The position numbers were made by a program, and so were the translations under genes. DNA of 64,000 bases from Bradyrhizobium sp. CCBAU 51765 (lineage in GTDB: Bacteria > Pseudomonadota > Alphaproteobacteria > Rhizobiales > Xanthobacteraceae): assembly GCF_015291725.1 (NCBI RefSeq), contig NZ_CP030038.1, positions 6,127,001 to 6,191,000 on the forward strand, written 5' to 3'. How positions within the stretch are numbered: the first letter of the stretch is position 1; each line of letters starts with the position of its first letter. A model generated the notes under the pieces. That model was not told the origin of the DNA. It ran no database searches and saw nothing but the letters and a program-made list of their open reading frames with translations. This document shows positions 35,163 through 44,078 of the stretch, one piece after another.

Positions 35163-35540
35163 CGGCTGATTCCCGCGCCCCCACACAGCTTGATTGAAAG
35201 TCTTTCATCCAAAAAAGGAGCCGCCGAGATGCAGTGGGATGACCTCGGCGGCGACTTGGGGACGTAACCGTGGGGTCGGGTTACGCAGCTTAAAGACTAA
35301 TGAGCCTGCGAATTCCCGACTTGATCCCCATCAAGCCAGATCGGCTGCGACATCTGTTTCGCAACTGGGACCGCCACTCAGAACTGGGACCGCCACTCAG
35401 CAAGATCACGCACATTTTGAATGACCTGCCCTGCATTTTCACTACTATATTACCTCTATGATCTACTTGCCCCAACGCAGTCATCTTCGCCGCCTGCCCT
35501 TGCGGTGGTAATATTGGATATCTTTGCGGGGGAATGCGCC
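35163..35540. other. Intergenic region with hairpin and tandem duplication
   Basis: No gene is seen in most of these 378 bases. A 9-bp perfect stem GCCGCCGAG/CTCGGCGGC (35220-35228 and 35244-35252) and a direct duplication of the 19-mer AACTGGGACCGCCACTCAG (35363-35381 and 35382-35400) stand out. The last 100 bases precede a small gene. Confidence 0.6.
35363..35400. repeat. Tandem 19-bp duplication
   Basis: AACTGGGACCGCCACTCAG occurs twice in a row without a spacer. Identity is exact, so the duplication is recent or maintained. No gene is interrupted. Confidence 0.9.
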
Positions 35541-35879
35541 ATGCATCGCTACATCGCTCAGGCGAATGTCGACCATTACATCGCACTGCTGAACGGCGCC
35601 GACCTCATGCCTGACCGCCGGAGCGCGATCACCAAGATGCTGATCTCCGAAGAGGACGGGCTCGGGCATGACCTGGAGCAACTCGAGTTCTTCGAACATC
35701 GAGCCGCAGCCGGACGCAAGCGCGTGGAGCACGTCTCGAGCTTGCGAGACGGTTTTGCGTTCGGAACGCAGGAACGGCGACAGGCAGAGGAGCTGCTGGT
35801 GAACATCGAGAATCTTCAAACGCTCCTGGAAGATTCGTGTCACCGCCTGCGCAGGAAGATCCACTCGCGCGGCCTTTGA
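35541..35879 (+). CDS. Conserved hypothetical protein, 112 aa
   Basis: A soluble, helical and charged protein (MHRYIAQANVDHYIALL, then ISEEDGLGHDLEQLEFFEHR and ENLQTLLEDSCHRLRRKIHS). The block LGHDLEQLEFFEHRAAAGRK looks like a short coiled coil. GGGGGAAT precedes the ATG. It lies between the DUF6894 gene and the convergent ftsH. Function unknown. Confidence 0.75.
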   Translation: MHRYIAQANVDHYIALLNGADLMPDRRSAITKMLISEEDGLGHDLEQLEFFEHRAAAGRKRVEHVSSLRDGFAFGTQERRQAEELLVNIENLQTLLEDSCHRLRRKIHSRGL

Positions 35880-35940
35880 AGACCTCGGCAGGCCTGCGCG
35901 AGCATTTGCAGAGCGAGCCGTGGCCGCTCATGCGTCCCAA

Positions 35941-37785
35941 TCACGCGGCGACCGGCTTGCTCTCCTCGCTGCGCTTGCCGAGCAGCGGCGCAAATTGCTC
36001 GGACGTCACCGTTTCGTTGGCGATCAACAGTTCGACACCGGCATCGAGGTCGCCACGCCGCCGCTGGAGGATGTCCCGAGCCCGGCGGTCCCCCTCCTCG
36101 ATCAGGTTGCGGACGGCGAGATCGATCTCGCGGCCGGTTGCCTCGGCAGCTCCGACGATCTTGTCCTGGGCCGCGCCGAGAAAGGCTTGCGGCTTCGGTG
36201 CATAGGTGCGTTGCCCCACCGTCTCGTCCATGCCGTACTTGGTCACCATTTCAATCGCGACTTCGGTCGCACGCTGAAGATCGTCGGCGGCGCCGGTGGA
36301 GATCGCACCGTCGAAGATCAGACGCTCCGATGCGCGTCCCCCCATCAGCACCGCGATGCGGTTCTTGAGCTCCTCGATGGTCAGCAGGAACCTGTCCTCG
36401 GTCGGACGCTGGATGGTGTATCCCAATGCGCCGATCCCGCGCGGAATGATCGAGACCTTCTGTACCGGGTCGACGCCGGGCAGGCTGGCCGCAACGAGGG
36501 CATGGCCCATCTCATGATAGGCGACCCTGCGCCGTTCCGCCTTGCTGAGCACCCTGCTCTTCTTCTCGATTCCGGCCACGATCCGCTCGATCGCCGTGAC
36601 GAAATCGTCGAACGTGACCTCCTCTCCGCTCCGTCTGGTCGCGGCGATCGCAGCTTCGTTGATGAGGTTTGCAAGGTCGGCGCCGGTGAAGCCGGTCGTG
36701 AGTCCCGCCACCTTGTCGAGGTCGACGTCTTTGCCCATACGGATCTTGCGGACGTGGACCTTGAGAATGGCGACGCGCCCGTTCTTGTCCGGCCGGTCAA
36801 CCAGAACCTGACGGTCGAACCGGCCCGCGCGCAGCAGTGCGGGATCCAGGATCTCGGGGCGATTGGTCGCCGCCAGCAGGATGACACCGGCGCTCGGGTC
36901 GAAGCCGTCAAGCTCGGACAACAGCTGGTTGAGGGTCTGCTCCTTCTCGTCGTAACCTCCGAACGACAGCGGCCCGCGGCTGCGTCCCAGCGCGTCGAGC
37001 TCGTCGACGAAGATGATGCACGGTGCCGCCTTTCGGGCCTGCTCGAACAGATCCCGGACGCGCGCTGCGCCGACACCGACGAACATCTCAACGAACTCCG
37101 AGCCCGAGATCGAGAAGAACGGAACGCCGGCCTCTCCCGCCACGGCGCGGGCCAGCAGCGTCTTTCCCGTCCCCGGCGGTCCGACCAGCAATATTCCCTT
37201 GGGTACATGCGCCCCCAATCGGCCATAGCTCTTGGGGTCCTTGAGGAATGAAACGACTTCCTGAAGCTCGAACTTCGCCTCGTCCACTCCGGCGACATCC
37301 GCGAAGGTGACCTTGATGTCCTTTTCGACATAGACCTTCGCGCGGGACTTTCCGATCGCCATCAACCCGCCCAGGCCCTGGCCGCCCCCCATGCGGCGGC
37401 CGATCCAGAACCAGATCACGAAGAAGGCGATGACCGGAAAGATCCAGGACAGCAAGCTCTGCAGCAGACCGCCACTGGGAACGCCGGTCACACTCGCGCC
37501 TTTTGCCGCGAGCTTCTCGGCCAAAGCCATATCGACCCGCGCCGTGATGAATGCGGTCTTTCCACTCGGAAGCGGCTCTTTCAATTTCCCCTGAATCATG
37601 TCCGAGCCGACGGACACCTCGGCAATCTTGTCCTGTGCCAGCAGCTGCTCGAATTGGCTGTAGGGAATGGTTTCGATTGAACTGTACGTCGCGAGCCCGA
37701 ACTGCAGCATGACGAGCAGCAGGCCGCCTGCCAAGACAGCGGCCATGACCATGGTCTGCTTCCGTGAACCTTGATCGGACTCCAC
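35941..37785 (-). CDS. ftsH: ATP-dependent zinc metalloprotease FtsH (accessory copy)
   Basis: The 614-residue membrane protease has two N-terminal helices (about 12-34 and 109-129), an AAA+ module with Walker A GPPGTGKT (202-209) and Walker B IIFVDELDAL, the second region of homology ATNRPEILDPALLRAGRFDR, and the zinc site HEMGH followed by the peptidase domain. It degrades unassembled or damaged membrane proteins. FtsH is normally encoded beside tilS; its position here, behind a FixK-type box in a stress cluster, marks it as a second, condition-specific copy (inference). Confidence 0.95.
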   Translation of the reverse strand: MESDQGSRKQTMVMAAVLAGGLLLVMLQFGLATYSSIETIPYSQFEQLLAQDKIAEVSVGSDMIQGKLKEPLPSGKTAFITARVDMALAEKLAAKGASVTGVPSGGLLQSLLSWIFPVIAFFVIWFWIGRRMGGGQGLGGLMAIGKSRAKVYVEKDIKVTFADVAGVDEAKFELQEVVSFLKDPKSYGRLGAHVPKGILLVGPPGTGKTLLARAVAGEAGVPFFSISGSEFVEMFVGVGAARVRDLFEQARKAAPCIIFVDELDALGRSRGPLSFGGYDEKEQTLNQLLSELDGFDPSAGVILLAATNRPEILDPALLRAGRFDRQVLVDRPDKNGRVAILKVHVRKIRMGKDVDLDKVAGLTTGFTGADLANLINEAAIAATRRSGEEVTFDDFVTAIERIVAGIEKKSRVLSKAERRRVAYHEMGHALVAASLPGVDPVQKVSIIPRGIGALGYTIQRPTEDRFLLTIEELKNRIAVLMGGRASERLIFDGAISTGAADDLQRATEVAIEMVTKYGMDETVGQRTYAPKPQAFLGAAQDKIVGAAEATGREIDLAVRNLIEEGDRRARDILQRRRGDLDAGVELLIANETVTSEQFAPLLGKRSEESKPVAA

Positions 37786-37846
37786 TCTGCTTCTCCCATC
37801 ACCGTCGGCTGCGCCGTGAATGGTAATGGAGAACGGCGACCTCAGC

Positions 37847-37860
37847 TTGATTCAGGTCAA
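37847..37860. promoter_or_regulatory. FixK/FNR-type box upstream of ftsH
   Basis: TTGATTCAGGTCAA fits TTGA-N6-TCAA; its centre is about 68 bases upstream of the ftsH start at 37785. Confidence 0.75.
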
Positions 37861-37938
37861 CACCGTGGTCCCATACCTCCGAGCCGATGAGCTCGACATG
37901 ACTGACAGCACATGACGCTTGCGCTGGATTCCCAGCGT

Positions 37939-38622
37939 TCAATGCGCAATCCGGCCGTCGACCACCTCGATGATGCGGTCGCAGCGGCGCGCGAGGTCCA
38001 GATTATGTGTGACGAGCAGGAAGCTCGTGCCGCTCTCCCGATTGACCCGTCGCATCAGTTCGAAGACGGCATCGGCCGACTTCGAATCCAGATTTCCGGT
38101 CGGCTCGTCCGCCAGCACGAGATCCGGATTCATCGCGAGCGCCCTGGCCACCGCCACCCGCTGCTGCTGGCCGCCCGACATGTTGTTGGCGAGATTGTTT
38201 CCGAATCTCTCGAGACCGACCTCGGCAAGGAGATGATCGGCCCGGGCCGCGATCTCCGCGCTCGGAAATCCGCGATCCGCGAGCATCGGCATCATGATGT
38301 TTTCGCGCGCGGTGAAGGCAGAGATCAGCAAATGATGCTGAAACACGAAGCCGATGGTGTGACCTCTGAGATGCGTGAGTTCGTTGTCGTCCAGCAGCCC
38401 GGTGTCGCGCCCCTTGATGAGGAGCCGGCCGGACGTCGGCCGATCGAGCAGACCGACGATATTGAGCAGCGTGCTCTTGCCGGAGCCCGACGGACCCATC
38501 AAAGCCAGAAACTCGCCATGGCCGAGTTCGAGATCGATGTCGTGCAATACCTCGACCTCCGATGGCAGGCCCACATTGTAGGTCTTGCAGACGCGCTCGA
38601 GCCTCAGGATCTCCTCAGCCAC
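37939..38622 (-). CDS. ABC transporter ATP-binding protein (MacB/LolD type)
   Basis: The 227-residue ATPase has Walker A GPSGSGKST, the LolD/MacB-type signature NMSGGQQQRVAVARALA, and Walker B LVLADEPTGNLD. Its start overlaps the end of the permease gene by eight bases, and it is the last gene of a three-gene efflux operon. It would energise a MacB-like machine that moves a periplasmic substrate across the outer membrane by mechanotransmission. Confidence 0.94.
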   Translation of the reverse strand: MAEEILRLERVCKTYNVGLPSEVEVLHDIDLELGHGEFLALMGPSGSGKSTLLNIVGLLDRPTSGRLLIKGRDTGLLDDNELTHLRGHTIGFVFQHHLLISAFTARENIMMPMLADRGFPSAEIAARADHLLAEVGLERFGNNLANNMSGGQQQRVAVARALAMNPDLVLADEPTGNLDSKSADAVFELMRRVNRESGTSFLLVTHNLDLARRCDRIIEVVDGRIAH

Positions 38623-39841
38623 GGATCGCTACCACCGGATCGAGTTTCGCGGCGCGCACCGCCGGCGCTGTCGCAGCCAACAGGCCGGTGACCGTGGCGA
38701 GCACCGCCGTATAGATGAAGAGGTTTCGCTCCAGGATCAACGGAAAGAACTCGCTTCCATCCGCCTGACGGGCGACAGCGTGCCAATAGATCAACGCTAG
38801 GGCGCCCATCGTCGCGCCGAACAGCGAGCCGACAAAGCCGAGCAGACCACCCTGGAGCAGGAACACCCGCAGGATCTGGCCGCGCGAGGTGCCCATTGCC
38901 CTGAGGATACCGATCTCCTTGGAGCGCTGGATCACCGACACGATGAGCACCGCGGCAATGCCAAAGGCCACCGACAGGCCCACGAACACACGGATCAAGG
39001 TGTTCGTGTAGATCTGCGCCTGGACAGCGGTGTAGAACTGCGCGTTGGTTGCGATCCAGCTATCGGCCTCGACGGCCGTCGCGGCCTGGATCCGCCTGGC
39101 GATGGTTTCGGCCGCGTAGATGTCCTTGATCGTCATGTCAATGGTGGTGACGCCGCCGATCATGCCGAGCAGAGACTGTCCCGTCCGCAGTGCGATGAAG
39201 GCCACCCGCTGATTGGCGCCCTTATTGCCGAAATCGACCAGGCCGGAGATCGTCAGCACGCGGTTGGCGGAGCTTGCCGCCTGGAGGTTCAGCTTGTCGC
39301 CCACGGTGGCGCCGAGATTCTTGGCGAGCTCGGTGCCGATGATGATGTCCTCGCTGGTCAGCCGCGCGCTGCCGGCGACGATGTAGTCCGGCACCTTGAC
39401 GATGTTGAAATAGGTGTCCGGCTCGATTCCGGTCAGCGTCACCGCGCGGCTGGCGTCGCCGCGGATGGCCAGCGCGGATCCGGTGATGGTGGGCGAGACC
39501 GCGGTGACTTCGGGCATCGCCAGCATCTGGGCCCTGATCTTCGGCCACTGGTCGATCGAGATCACCCGCTGGCTCGGCCGCTGGACCACTGCGTCCTCGA
39601 TCTCGCCGGCGGCGTTGCGCAAGGGGCGCGCGACCTGATCCGGCGTGAGGAGCTGGATCTGCGGTTGCGACGTCAGCACGCGCTTGATGAAATTCGCCTC
39701 CATGCCCGCGAGCATCGCCGACATGAAGACAATGACGCCAACGCCGATCGAAATGCCGCCGATGATGAAGGCGGTCTGCAACCTCCCCTCACGCAGGAAG
39801 CGCACGGCAGCGATCCACTCGAATGGAAGCCAGCGATTCAT
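38615..39841 (-). CDS. ABC transporter permease (FtsX/MacB type)
   Basis: The 408-residue permease has one N-terminal helix (about 22-46), a large periplasmic MacB-like domain (50-270) and three C-terminal helices. It includes the FtsX-family stretch EIGILRAMGTSRGQILRVFL and the ending PAVRAAKLDPVVAIRG. It lies between adaptor and ATPase with overlaps at both ends. The pair is a MacB split into two polypeptides. Substrate unknown. Confidence 0.93.
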   Translation of the reverse strand: MNRWLPFEWIAAVRFLREGRLQTAFIIGGISIGVGVIVFMSAMLAGMEANFIKRVLTSQPQIQLLTPDQVARPLRNAAGEIEDAVVQRPSQRVISIDQWPKIRAQMLAMPEVTAVSPTITGSALAIRGDASRAVTLTGIEPDTYFNIVKVPDYIVAGSARLTSEDIIIGTELAKNLGATVGDKLNLQAASSANRVLTISGLVDFGNKGANQRVAFIALRTGQSLLGMIGGVTTIDMTIKDIYAAETIARRIQAATAVEADSWIATNAQFYTAVQAQIYTNTLIRVFVGLSVAFGIAAVLIVSVIQRSKEIGILRAMGTSRGQILRVFLLQGGLLGFVGSLFGATMGALALIYWHAVARQADGSEFFPLILERNLFIYTAVLATVTGLLAATAPAVRAAKLDPVVAIRG

Positions 39842-41112
39842 GGCCGGACGGGCCGCACGCGCTGCCCGGTCACCACGCCCGAGCTTTGCGGAATCGCGAC
39901 ATCACCGGCTTCGAGCCCCTCGACGATCTCGATGTTGCTGTTGCCGCGCAGGCCGAGCTTCACCGGGCGCTTGACCGCACGACCGCCCTCCACGGTCAGG
40001 ACCCAGGGCTGTCCGGAGAGGATGTCATGGACCGAGCGGACGGGAAGCACCTTCGCATTGTCTTTCGCGGCAACCTCGATGTCGACCGAAACGGTCATGT
40101 CCTGGCGCAGGTCGTCGGATGGCTCCACCACCGTCAGCTTCACCTGGACGGTCGCGCGGGAAATGTCGATGCCCGGATTGATGTAGGAGACCTTGGCTGC
40201 GAAGCGCCGGTCCGGGTAGGCATCCGCGGAGGCCAGCGCGCTCTGTCCGAGCGCGAGCTTGCCGAGATTGCGTTCGTCGATCTGCAAGACCAGCTGCAGG
40301 TCACCTGACGGCGCCAGCACCAGGAGCGCTTTCCCCGCCTGCACCACGGTGCCTCGCTCGACGTTCCGGGTGATGAGAACGCCGTCGCGAGGGGCCACGA
40401 TCGTCGCATAGCCCAGGCGGGAATCCGCCGTGTCCAGATTGGCGCGTGCCTGGTTGAGCTGCGTTTGCGCCATGACATAGTCGCTGCCGCCCGGGCTTGC
40501 GGTATAGACCTGGAACTCCGCCGCGCGCTTCACGGCGCGCGCGACGTCGAGCGTCTTCTGCGCGTCATCCAAGGCTGCCTTGGTCGCGTAGCCATTGTGT
40601 TCGAGCTGCGCCGTGCGGTTATAGGTCTGCTGGGCGTTCAGAAGCGTTGCTTGCGCTTGTGTCAGGGCCTCCTTCGCGGAAGGCAGCGTCAGCTCTTCGA
40701 GCTGCCTGATCCGGGCTTCGGCCTGGGCTACCGCCCCCTGCGCCTGGATCACGCTCGCTTTGAGTTCCCGTGCCTCCAGCGAGATCAGCGGCTGCCCCTT
40801 GCTGACCTTCTCGCCTTCCTGCACCAGCACATCCGCAACCGTGCCGGTGATCTGGCTGCCGATCTCGACGCGGTACGGTGTCTCGACATGCCCGCTCGCC
40901 ACCACGGTCTCGATCAATCGCCCGCGCGCGACCTGGTCGACCACGACGGCTGGTCCGAACAGGATGCGGACGCTTTGCCAGGCACCAAGGGCGAGCAGAA
41001 CGAGGATCGCGAGCACGAACCATTTGTGGGCGAGAACTCCCGACCACGCCGACGCGGCAGAGAACCGGGTCATGTGCTCCTGCTTCTGAAGAGATAGTGC
41101 TTGCTCGACCAT
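39838..41112 (-). CDS. Membrane fusion (HlyD/MacA) adaptor protein
   Basis: This protein of about 424 residues has a single N-terminal anchor helix, a lipoyl half (GQPLISLEARELK), a long coiled-coil hairpin (about residues 100-200), the second lipoyl half (ATIVAPRDGVLITRNVERGT) and a beta-barrel with NPGIDISRATVQVKL. It would link the ABC pump to an outer-membrane channel. ATG 41112 is chosen; ATG 41073 (MTRFSAAS) is an alternative. The stop overlaps the permease start (ATGA). A FixK-type box lies about 64 bases upstream. Confidence 0.92.
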   Translation of the reverse strand: MVEQALSLQKQEHMTRFSAASAWSGVLAHKWFVLAILVLLALGAWQSVRILFGPAVVVDQVARGRLIETVVASGHVETPYRVEIGSQITGTVADVLVQEGEKVSKGQPLISLEARELKASVIQAQGAVAQAEARIRQLEELTLPSAKEALTQAQATLLNAQQTYNRTAQLEHNGYATKAALDDAQKTLDVARAVKRAAEFQVYTASPGGSDYVMAQTQLNQARANLDTADSRLGYATIVAPRDGVLITRNVERGTVVQAGKALLVLAPSGDLQLVLQIDERNLGKLALGQSALASADAYPDRRFAAKVSYINPGIDISRATVQVKLTVVEPSDDLRQDMTVSVDIEVAAKDNAKVLPVRSVHDILSGQPWVLTVEGGRAVKRPVKLGLRGNSNIEIVEGLEAGDVAIPQSSGVVTGQRVRPVRP

Positions 41113-41169
41113 GGCTCTGCGCTGCTGCGAATTCCGCCGAACTGAATACCGCACCGCCCCGGTTTCAGA

Positions 41170-41183
41170 TTGCGCCAAGTCAA
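41170..41183. promoter_or_regulatory. FixK/FNR-type box upstream of the efflux operon
   Basis: TTGCGCCAAGTCAA fits the permissive FixK2 consensus TTG(A/C)-N6-(T/G)CAA; its centre is about 64 bases before the start at 41112. Confidence 0.6.
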
Positions 41184-41285
41184 CGCCCTGCCGGCAAAAT
41201 GGGCGCGGTCTCAAAACATTGTCGTGTTTGCATCGATCGACGGCCTGTCGAGAACTCCTGGGGCTTCGACGCCGGCATGCGCACG

Positions 41286-41299
41286 TTGACGAAGATCAA
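41286..41299. promoter_or_regulatory. FixK/FNR-type box upstream of groEL
   Basis: TTGACGAAGATCAA is a good TTGA-N6-TCAA match centred about 83 bases upstream of ATG 41376. No CIRCE element (the usual HrcA operator of groE genes) is seen. Confidence 0.75.
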
Positions 41300-41375
41300 T
41301 CCGGTCGCAGCTCACTCGTCCAAACTGGTCCGCAAAATCGCACCGGCAGCGGCAGCAAAGCAGAGGACATGAAAA

Positions 41376-42998
41376 ATGGCGCACAAGCAGGTCCTGTTTC
41401 ACTCGGCGGCTCGTGAGAAAGTCTTGCGCGGCGCGTCCCTTCTCGCCGATGCCGTGCGCGTCACGCTCGGGCCGAAGTCGAAATCCGTCCTGATCCAGAA
41501 GTCGTGGGGCGCGCCCATCGTGTGCAACGATGGCGTCACCATTGCCAAGGAATTTGATCTCAAGGACGCGGAAGAGAACCTGGGCGCCCAGGTGCTGCGG
41601 CAGGCCGCCGAGAAGACCGGCGATGTCGTCGGCGACGGCACCAGCACGTCGACCATCCTGGCCCATGCCATCCTTGCGGACGGCGTCCGGAACGTCGTCG
41701 CCGGCGCGAGCGCGATCGACCTCAAACGCGGCCTCGATCGCGGGACACAGGCTGCCATCGCCGCCCTGCATGCCATGGCGAAACCGGTGAAGACCAGGGC
41801 GGAAAAGGTCCAGGTCGCCACGATCTCGGCGCACAATGACATCTCCATCGGCGAACTGGTGGCGGATGCGATCGAGAAAGTCGGCGGTGACGGCGTGATC
41901 TCGGTGGAGGAGTCCAAGACCACCGAGACGCTGCTGGAGGTCGTGGAAGGCATGAAGTTCGACCGCGGCTTCCTGTCGCCCTACTTCGTCACGGATGCCG
42001 ACCGCATGGAAGCCGTGCTGCAGGACCCCTACGTGCTGCTCTGTGACCACAAGATCGGCGCCCTGCGCGATCTGGTTCCCCTGCTCGAGCAGGTCGCCAA
42101 GAGCGGCCGTCCGCTTCTGATCGTCGCCGAGGACATCGAGGGCGAAGCGCTGGCGACGCTCATCGTCAATCAGCTTCGAGGCGTGCTCAAGGCTTGCGCG
42201 GTCAAGGCACCCGGCTTCGGCGACCGGCGCAAGGCCATGCTGGAAGATATTGCCATCCTCACCGGCGCGCAGGTGATCTCGGAGGAGATCGGGCTCAAAC
42301 TCGAAAGTGCCACCCTCCAGCAGCTCGGTCGCGCCGCACGGGTGGTCGCCGACAAGGAGAATACCACCCTGATCGGGAGTGGCGGCGATCGCGCCCGTAT
42401 CGACGCGCGGCTCGCGCAAATCCGCGTCGAGATCGAGAGGACGACCAGCGACTACGACCGCGAGAAGCTCGAAGAGCGCCTCGCCAAGCTGTCGGGTGGC
42501 GTCGCCGTCATCCGGGTGGGAGCACCGACCGAAGCCGAGATGAAGGCGAAGAAGGAGGCGCTCGACGATGCGATCAGCTCGACCAAGGCTGCGGTGGCCG
42601 AGGGCATCGTGCCGGGCGGCGGGCTTGCCCTGCTCCGCACGATCGCGGCGGTGGCCAAGGAAGAAGCCACCTGCGAGGGCGACGAACGAACGGGCTTGCA
42701 GATCCTGAAGCGCGCGCTCGAAGCTCCCGCGCGCCAGATCGCCGAAAATTCCGCAACCGATGGCGGCGTCGTCGTCGCCCGGATGCTGGCGAGCGAAGGC
42801 AATTCCGGCTTCGATGCCGCCCGGAAGATCTATGTCGACCTCGTGGAAGCCGGCATCGTCGATCCCGTAAAGGTCGTACGGACCGCGCTCGAAAATGCGG
42901 TGTCCGTCGCAAGCGTGCTTCTTCTGACCGAGGCGACGATGACGGAGATTCCGGAGCCGAAGCGCGAGCGGCTGCCCGAGCCGGACATGGCGATGTAG
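41376..42998 (+). CDS. groEL: Chaperonin GroEL, orphan copy
   Basis: The 540-residue chaperonin subunit has the ATP-site motif GDGTSTSTILAHAI (usually GDGTTTATVLA), CAVKAPGFGDRRKAMLEDIA and AEGIVPGGGLALL. It should fold proteins in the cytoplasm in concert with a GroES encoded elsewhere; none lies upstream here. The usual Gly-Gly-Met C-terminal repeat is missing (it ends EPDMAM), and the N-terminus MAHKQVLFHSAAREKVL is divergent. Together with the FixK-type box this points to a specialised, low-oxygen copy. Rhizobia carry several groEL genes, so this is plausible. Confidence 0.96.
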   Translation: MAHKQVLFHSAAREKVLRGASLLADAVRVTLGPKSKSVLIQKSWGAPIVCNDGVTIAKEFDLKDAEENLGAQVLRQAAEKTGDVVGDGTSTSTILAHAILADGVRNVVAGASAIDLKRGLDRGTQAAIAALHAMAKPVKTRAEKVQVATISAHNDISIGELVADAIEKVGGDGVISVEESKTTETLLEVVEGMKFDRGFLSPYFVTDADRMEAVLQDPYVLLCDHKIGALRDLVPLLEQVAKSGRPLLIVAEDIEGEALATLIVNQLRGVLKACAVKAPGFGDRRKAMLEDIAILTGAQVISEEIGLKLESATLQQLGRAARVVADKENTTLIGSGGDRARIDARLAQIRVEIERTTSDYDREKLEERLAKLSGGVAVIRVGAPTEAEMKAKKEALDDAISSTKAAVAEGIVPGGGLALLRTIAAVAKEEATCEGDERTGLQILKRALEAPARQIAENSATDGGVVVARMLASEGNSGFDAARKIYVDLVEAGIVDPVKVVRTALENAVSVASVLLLTEATMTEIPEPKRERLPEPDMAM

Positions 42999-43018
42999 CA
43001 GCGGTACGCCCTGTAACG

Positions 43019-43237
43019 ATGCCCTATCGCTCGAACAAGGACCTTCCCCCTGGCGTGCGTCACCATTTGCCGCCTCATGCCCTGGACATCTACCGGGAGG
43101 CGTTCAACCATTCCTTTGCCTCGCATGCCGGGGATCTCCGGCAGGAAGAGATCGCTCACCGCACGGCTTGGGCTGCGGTGAAGCGCTCCTACGTGAAACT
43201 TGGCGACCAATGGTTGCCAAAGCGACCGGATTCATAA
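43019..43237 (+). CDS. chaB: ChaB family protein
   Basis: The 72-residue protein begins MPYRSNKDLPPGVRHHLPPH and ends AVKRSYVKLGDQWLPK, the ChaB pattern. ChaB was named as a regulator of the ChaA cation antiporter, but its activity is poorly understood. The gene starts 21 bases after groEL and is probably co-transcribed with it; no chaA is nearby. Confidence 0.88.
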   Translation: MPYRSNKDLPPGVRHHLPPHALDIYREAFNHSFASHAGDLRQEEIAHRTAWAAVKRSYVKLGDQWLPKRPDS

Positions 43238-43397
43238 GGGCCTATCGCTCTCGACTGCCCCGGCCATCGAGAAACGTCCATGCATCTGCCCGTATTGCGG
43301 GACGTCGGATGCGGAACGACGAGTTCCACACCCGCATTGGGCATGATCATCCCATGACCTGCCGACGCGCCTGATCGCGCACGCGAGGCTCTCGAGT

Positions 43398-43411
43398 TTG
43401 AGCGAAATCAA
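43398..43411. promoter_or_regulatory. FixK/FNR-type box upstream of hsp20
   Basis: TTGAGCGAAATCAA fits TTGA-N6-TCAA; its centre is about 76 bases before ATG 43481. I see no ROSE-like thermometer in the leader. Confidence 0.75.
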
Positions 43412-43480
43412 CCAGCGCTCGACGCGCCATGGCTATTCTTTCCGGTGACCGGAATGGTCAAACTCGATGGAGAAATGATC

Positions 43481-44002
43481 ATGGCGACCGAAACCAAACT
43501 TCCTGTCACCAAGACGTCCACCGCCCCGGCAGCCGCCGGCGAGGCATGGCAGCCGTTCCAGGCGCTGAGAAACGAAATCGACCAGATCTTCGACGATTTC
43601 GGCAACGGCTTCTGGAAACGGCCGTTCCGCTCGCTTGCCCGGCTGGAGCGCGACCTGTCCAAGAACTTCAATGCGCCGGCCGTCGACGTCGCCGAAAGCG
43701 ACAAGGCCTACGAGATCACGGCTGAGCTTCCCGGCCTCGACGAGAAGAACATCGACGTCAAGCTCGTCAACGGAGGTCTCACCATCAGAGGCGAGAAGAA
43801 GGAAGAGACCGAAGAGAAGAAGAAGGACTACTACGTCTCCGAGCGCCGCTACGGCTCGTTCGAGCGCTACTTCGCGCTCCCGGACGGCGTCAACGCCGAC
43901 AAGATCGAGGCGACGTTCAAGAACGGCGTGCTCAAGGTCGTCCTTCCCAAGACCGAAGAAGCCCAGAAGCCGGCCAAGACCATCAGCGTGAAGGCCGCCT
44001 GA
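43481..44002 (+). CDS. Small heat-shock protein (Hsp20/alpha-crystallin)
   Basis: The 173-residue protein has an alpha-crystallin domain at about residues 60-150 (AVDVAESDKAYEITAELPGL, then GLTIRGEKKEE, ending FKNGVLKVVLPK) and a short C-terminal extension. It would bind unfolding proteins as an ATP-independent holdase. ATG 43481 has GGAGAA upstream; an in-frame start at 43445 is possible. It lies at the head of a transcript with a CBS-BON protein and a small membrane protein. Confidence 0.94.
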   Translation: MATETKLPVTKTSTAPAAAGEAWQPFQALRNEIDQIFDDFGNGFWKRPFRSLARLERDLSKNFNAPAVDVAESDKAYEITAELPGLDEKNIDVKLVNGGLTIRGEKKEETEEKKKDYYVSERRYGSFERYFALPDGVNADKIEATFKNGVLKVVLPKTEEAQKPAKTISVKAA

Positions 44003-44078
44003 CGGCCGCCGACGCGAGGCTGCGACAGCGCAGCCTCGCGTCACCCAGGACATTCGCCAGCGAACTCGAGGACACACC

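Noticed and set aside
35461..35480. TTGCCCCAACGCAG as a further FixK-type box
   Set aside because: The last base breaks the CAA half-site, so it was left out of the count.
41113..41375. Possible CIRCE or GroES upstream of groEL
   Set aside because: No TTAGCACTC-type inverted repeat and no groES frame are present.
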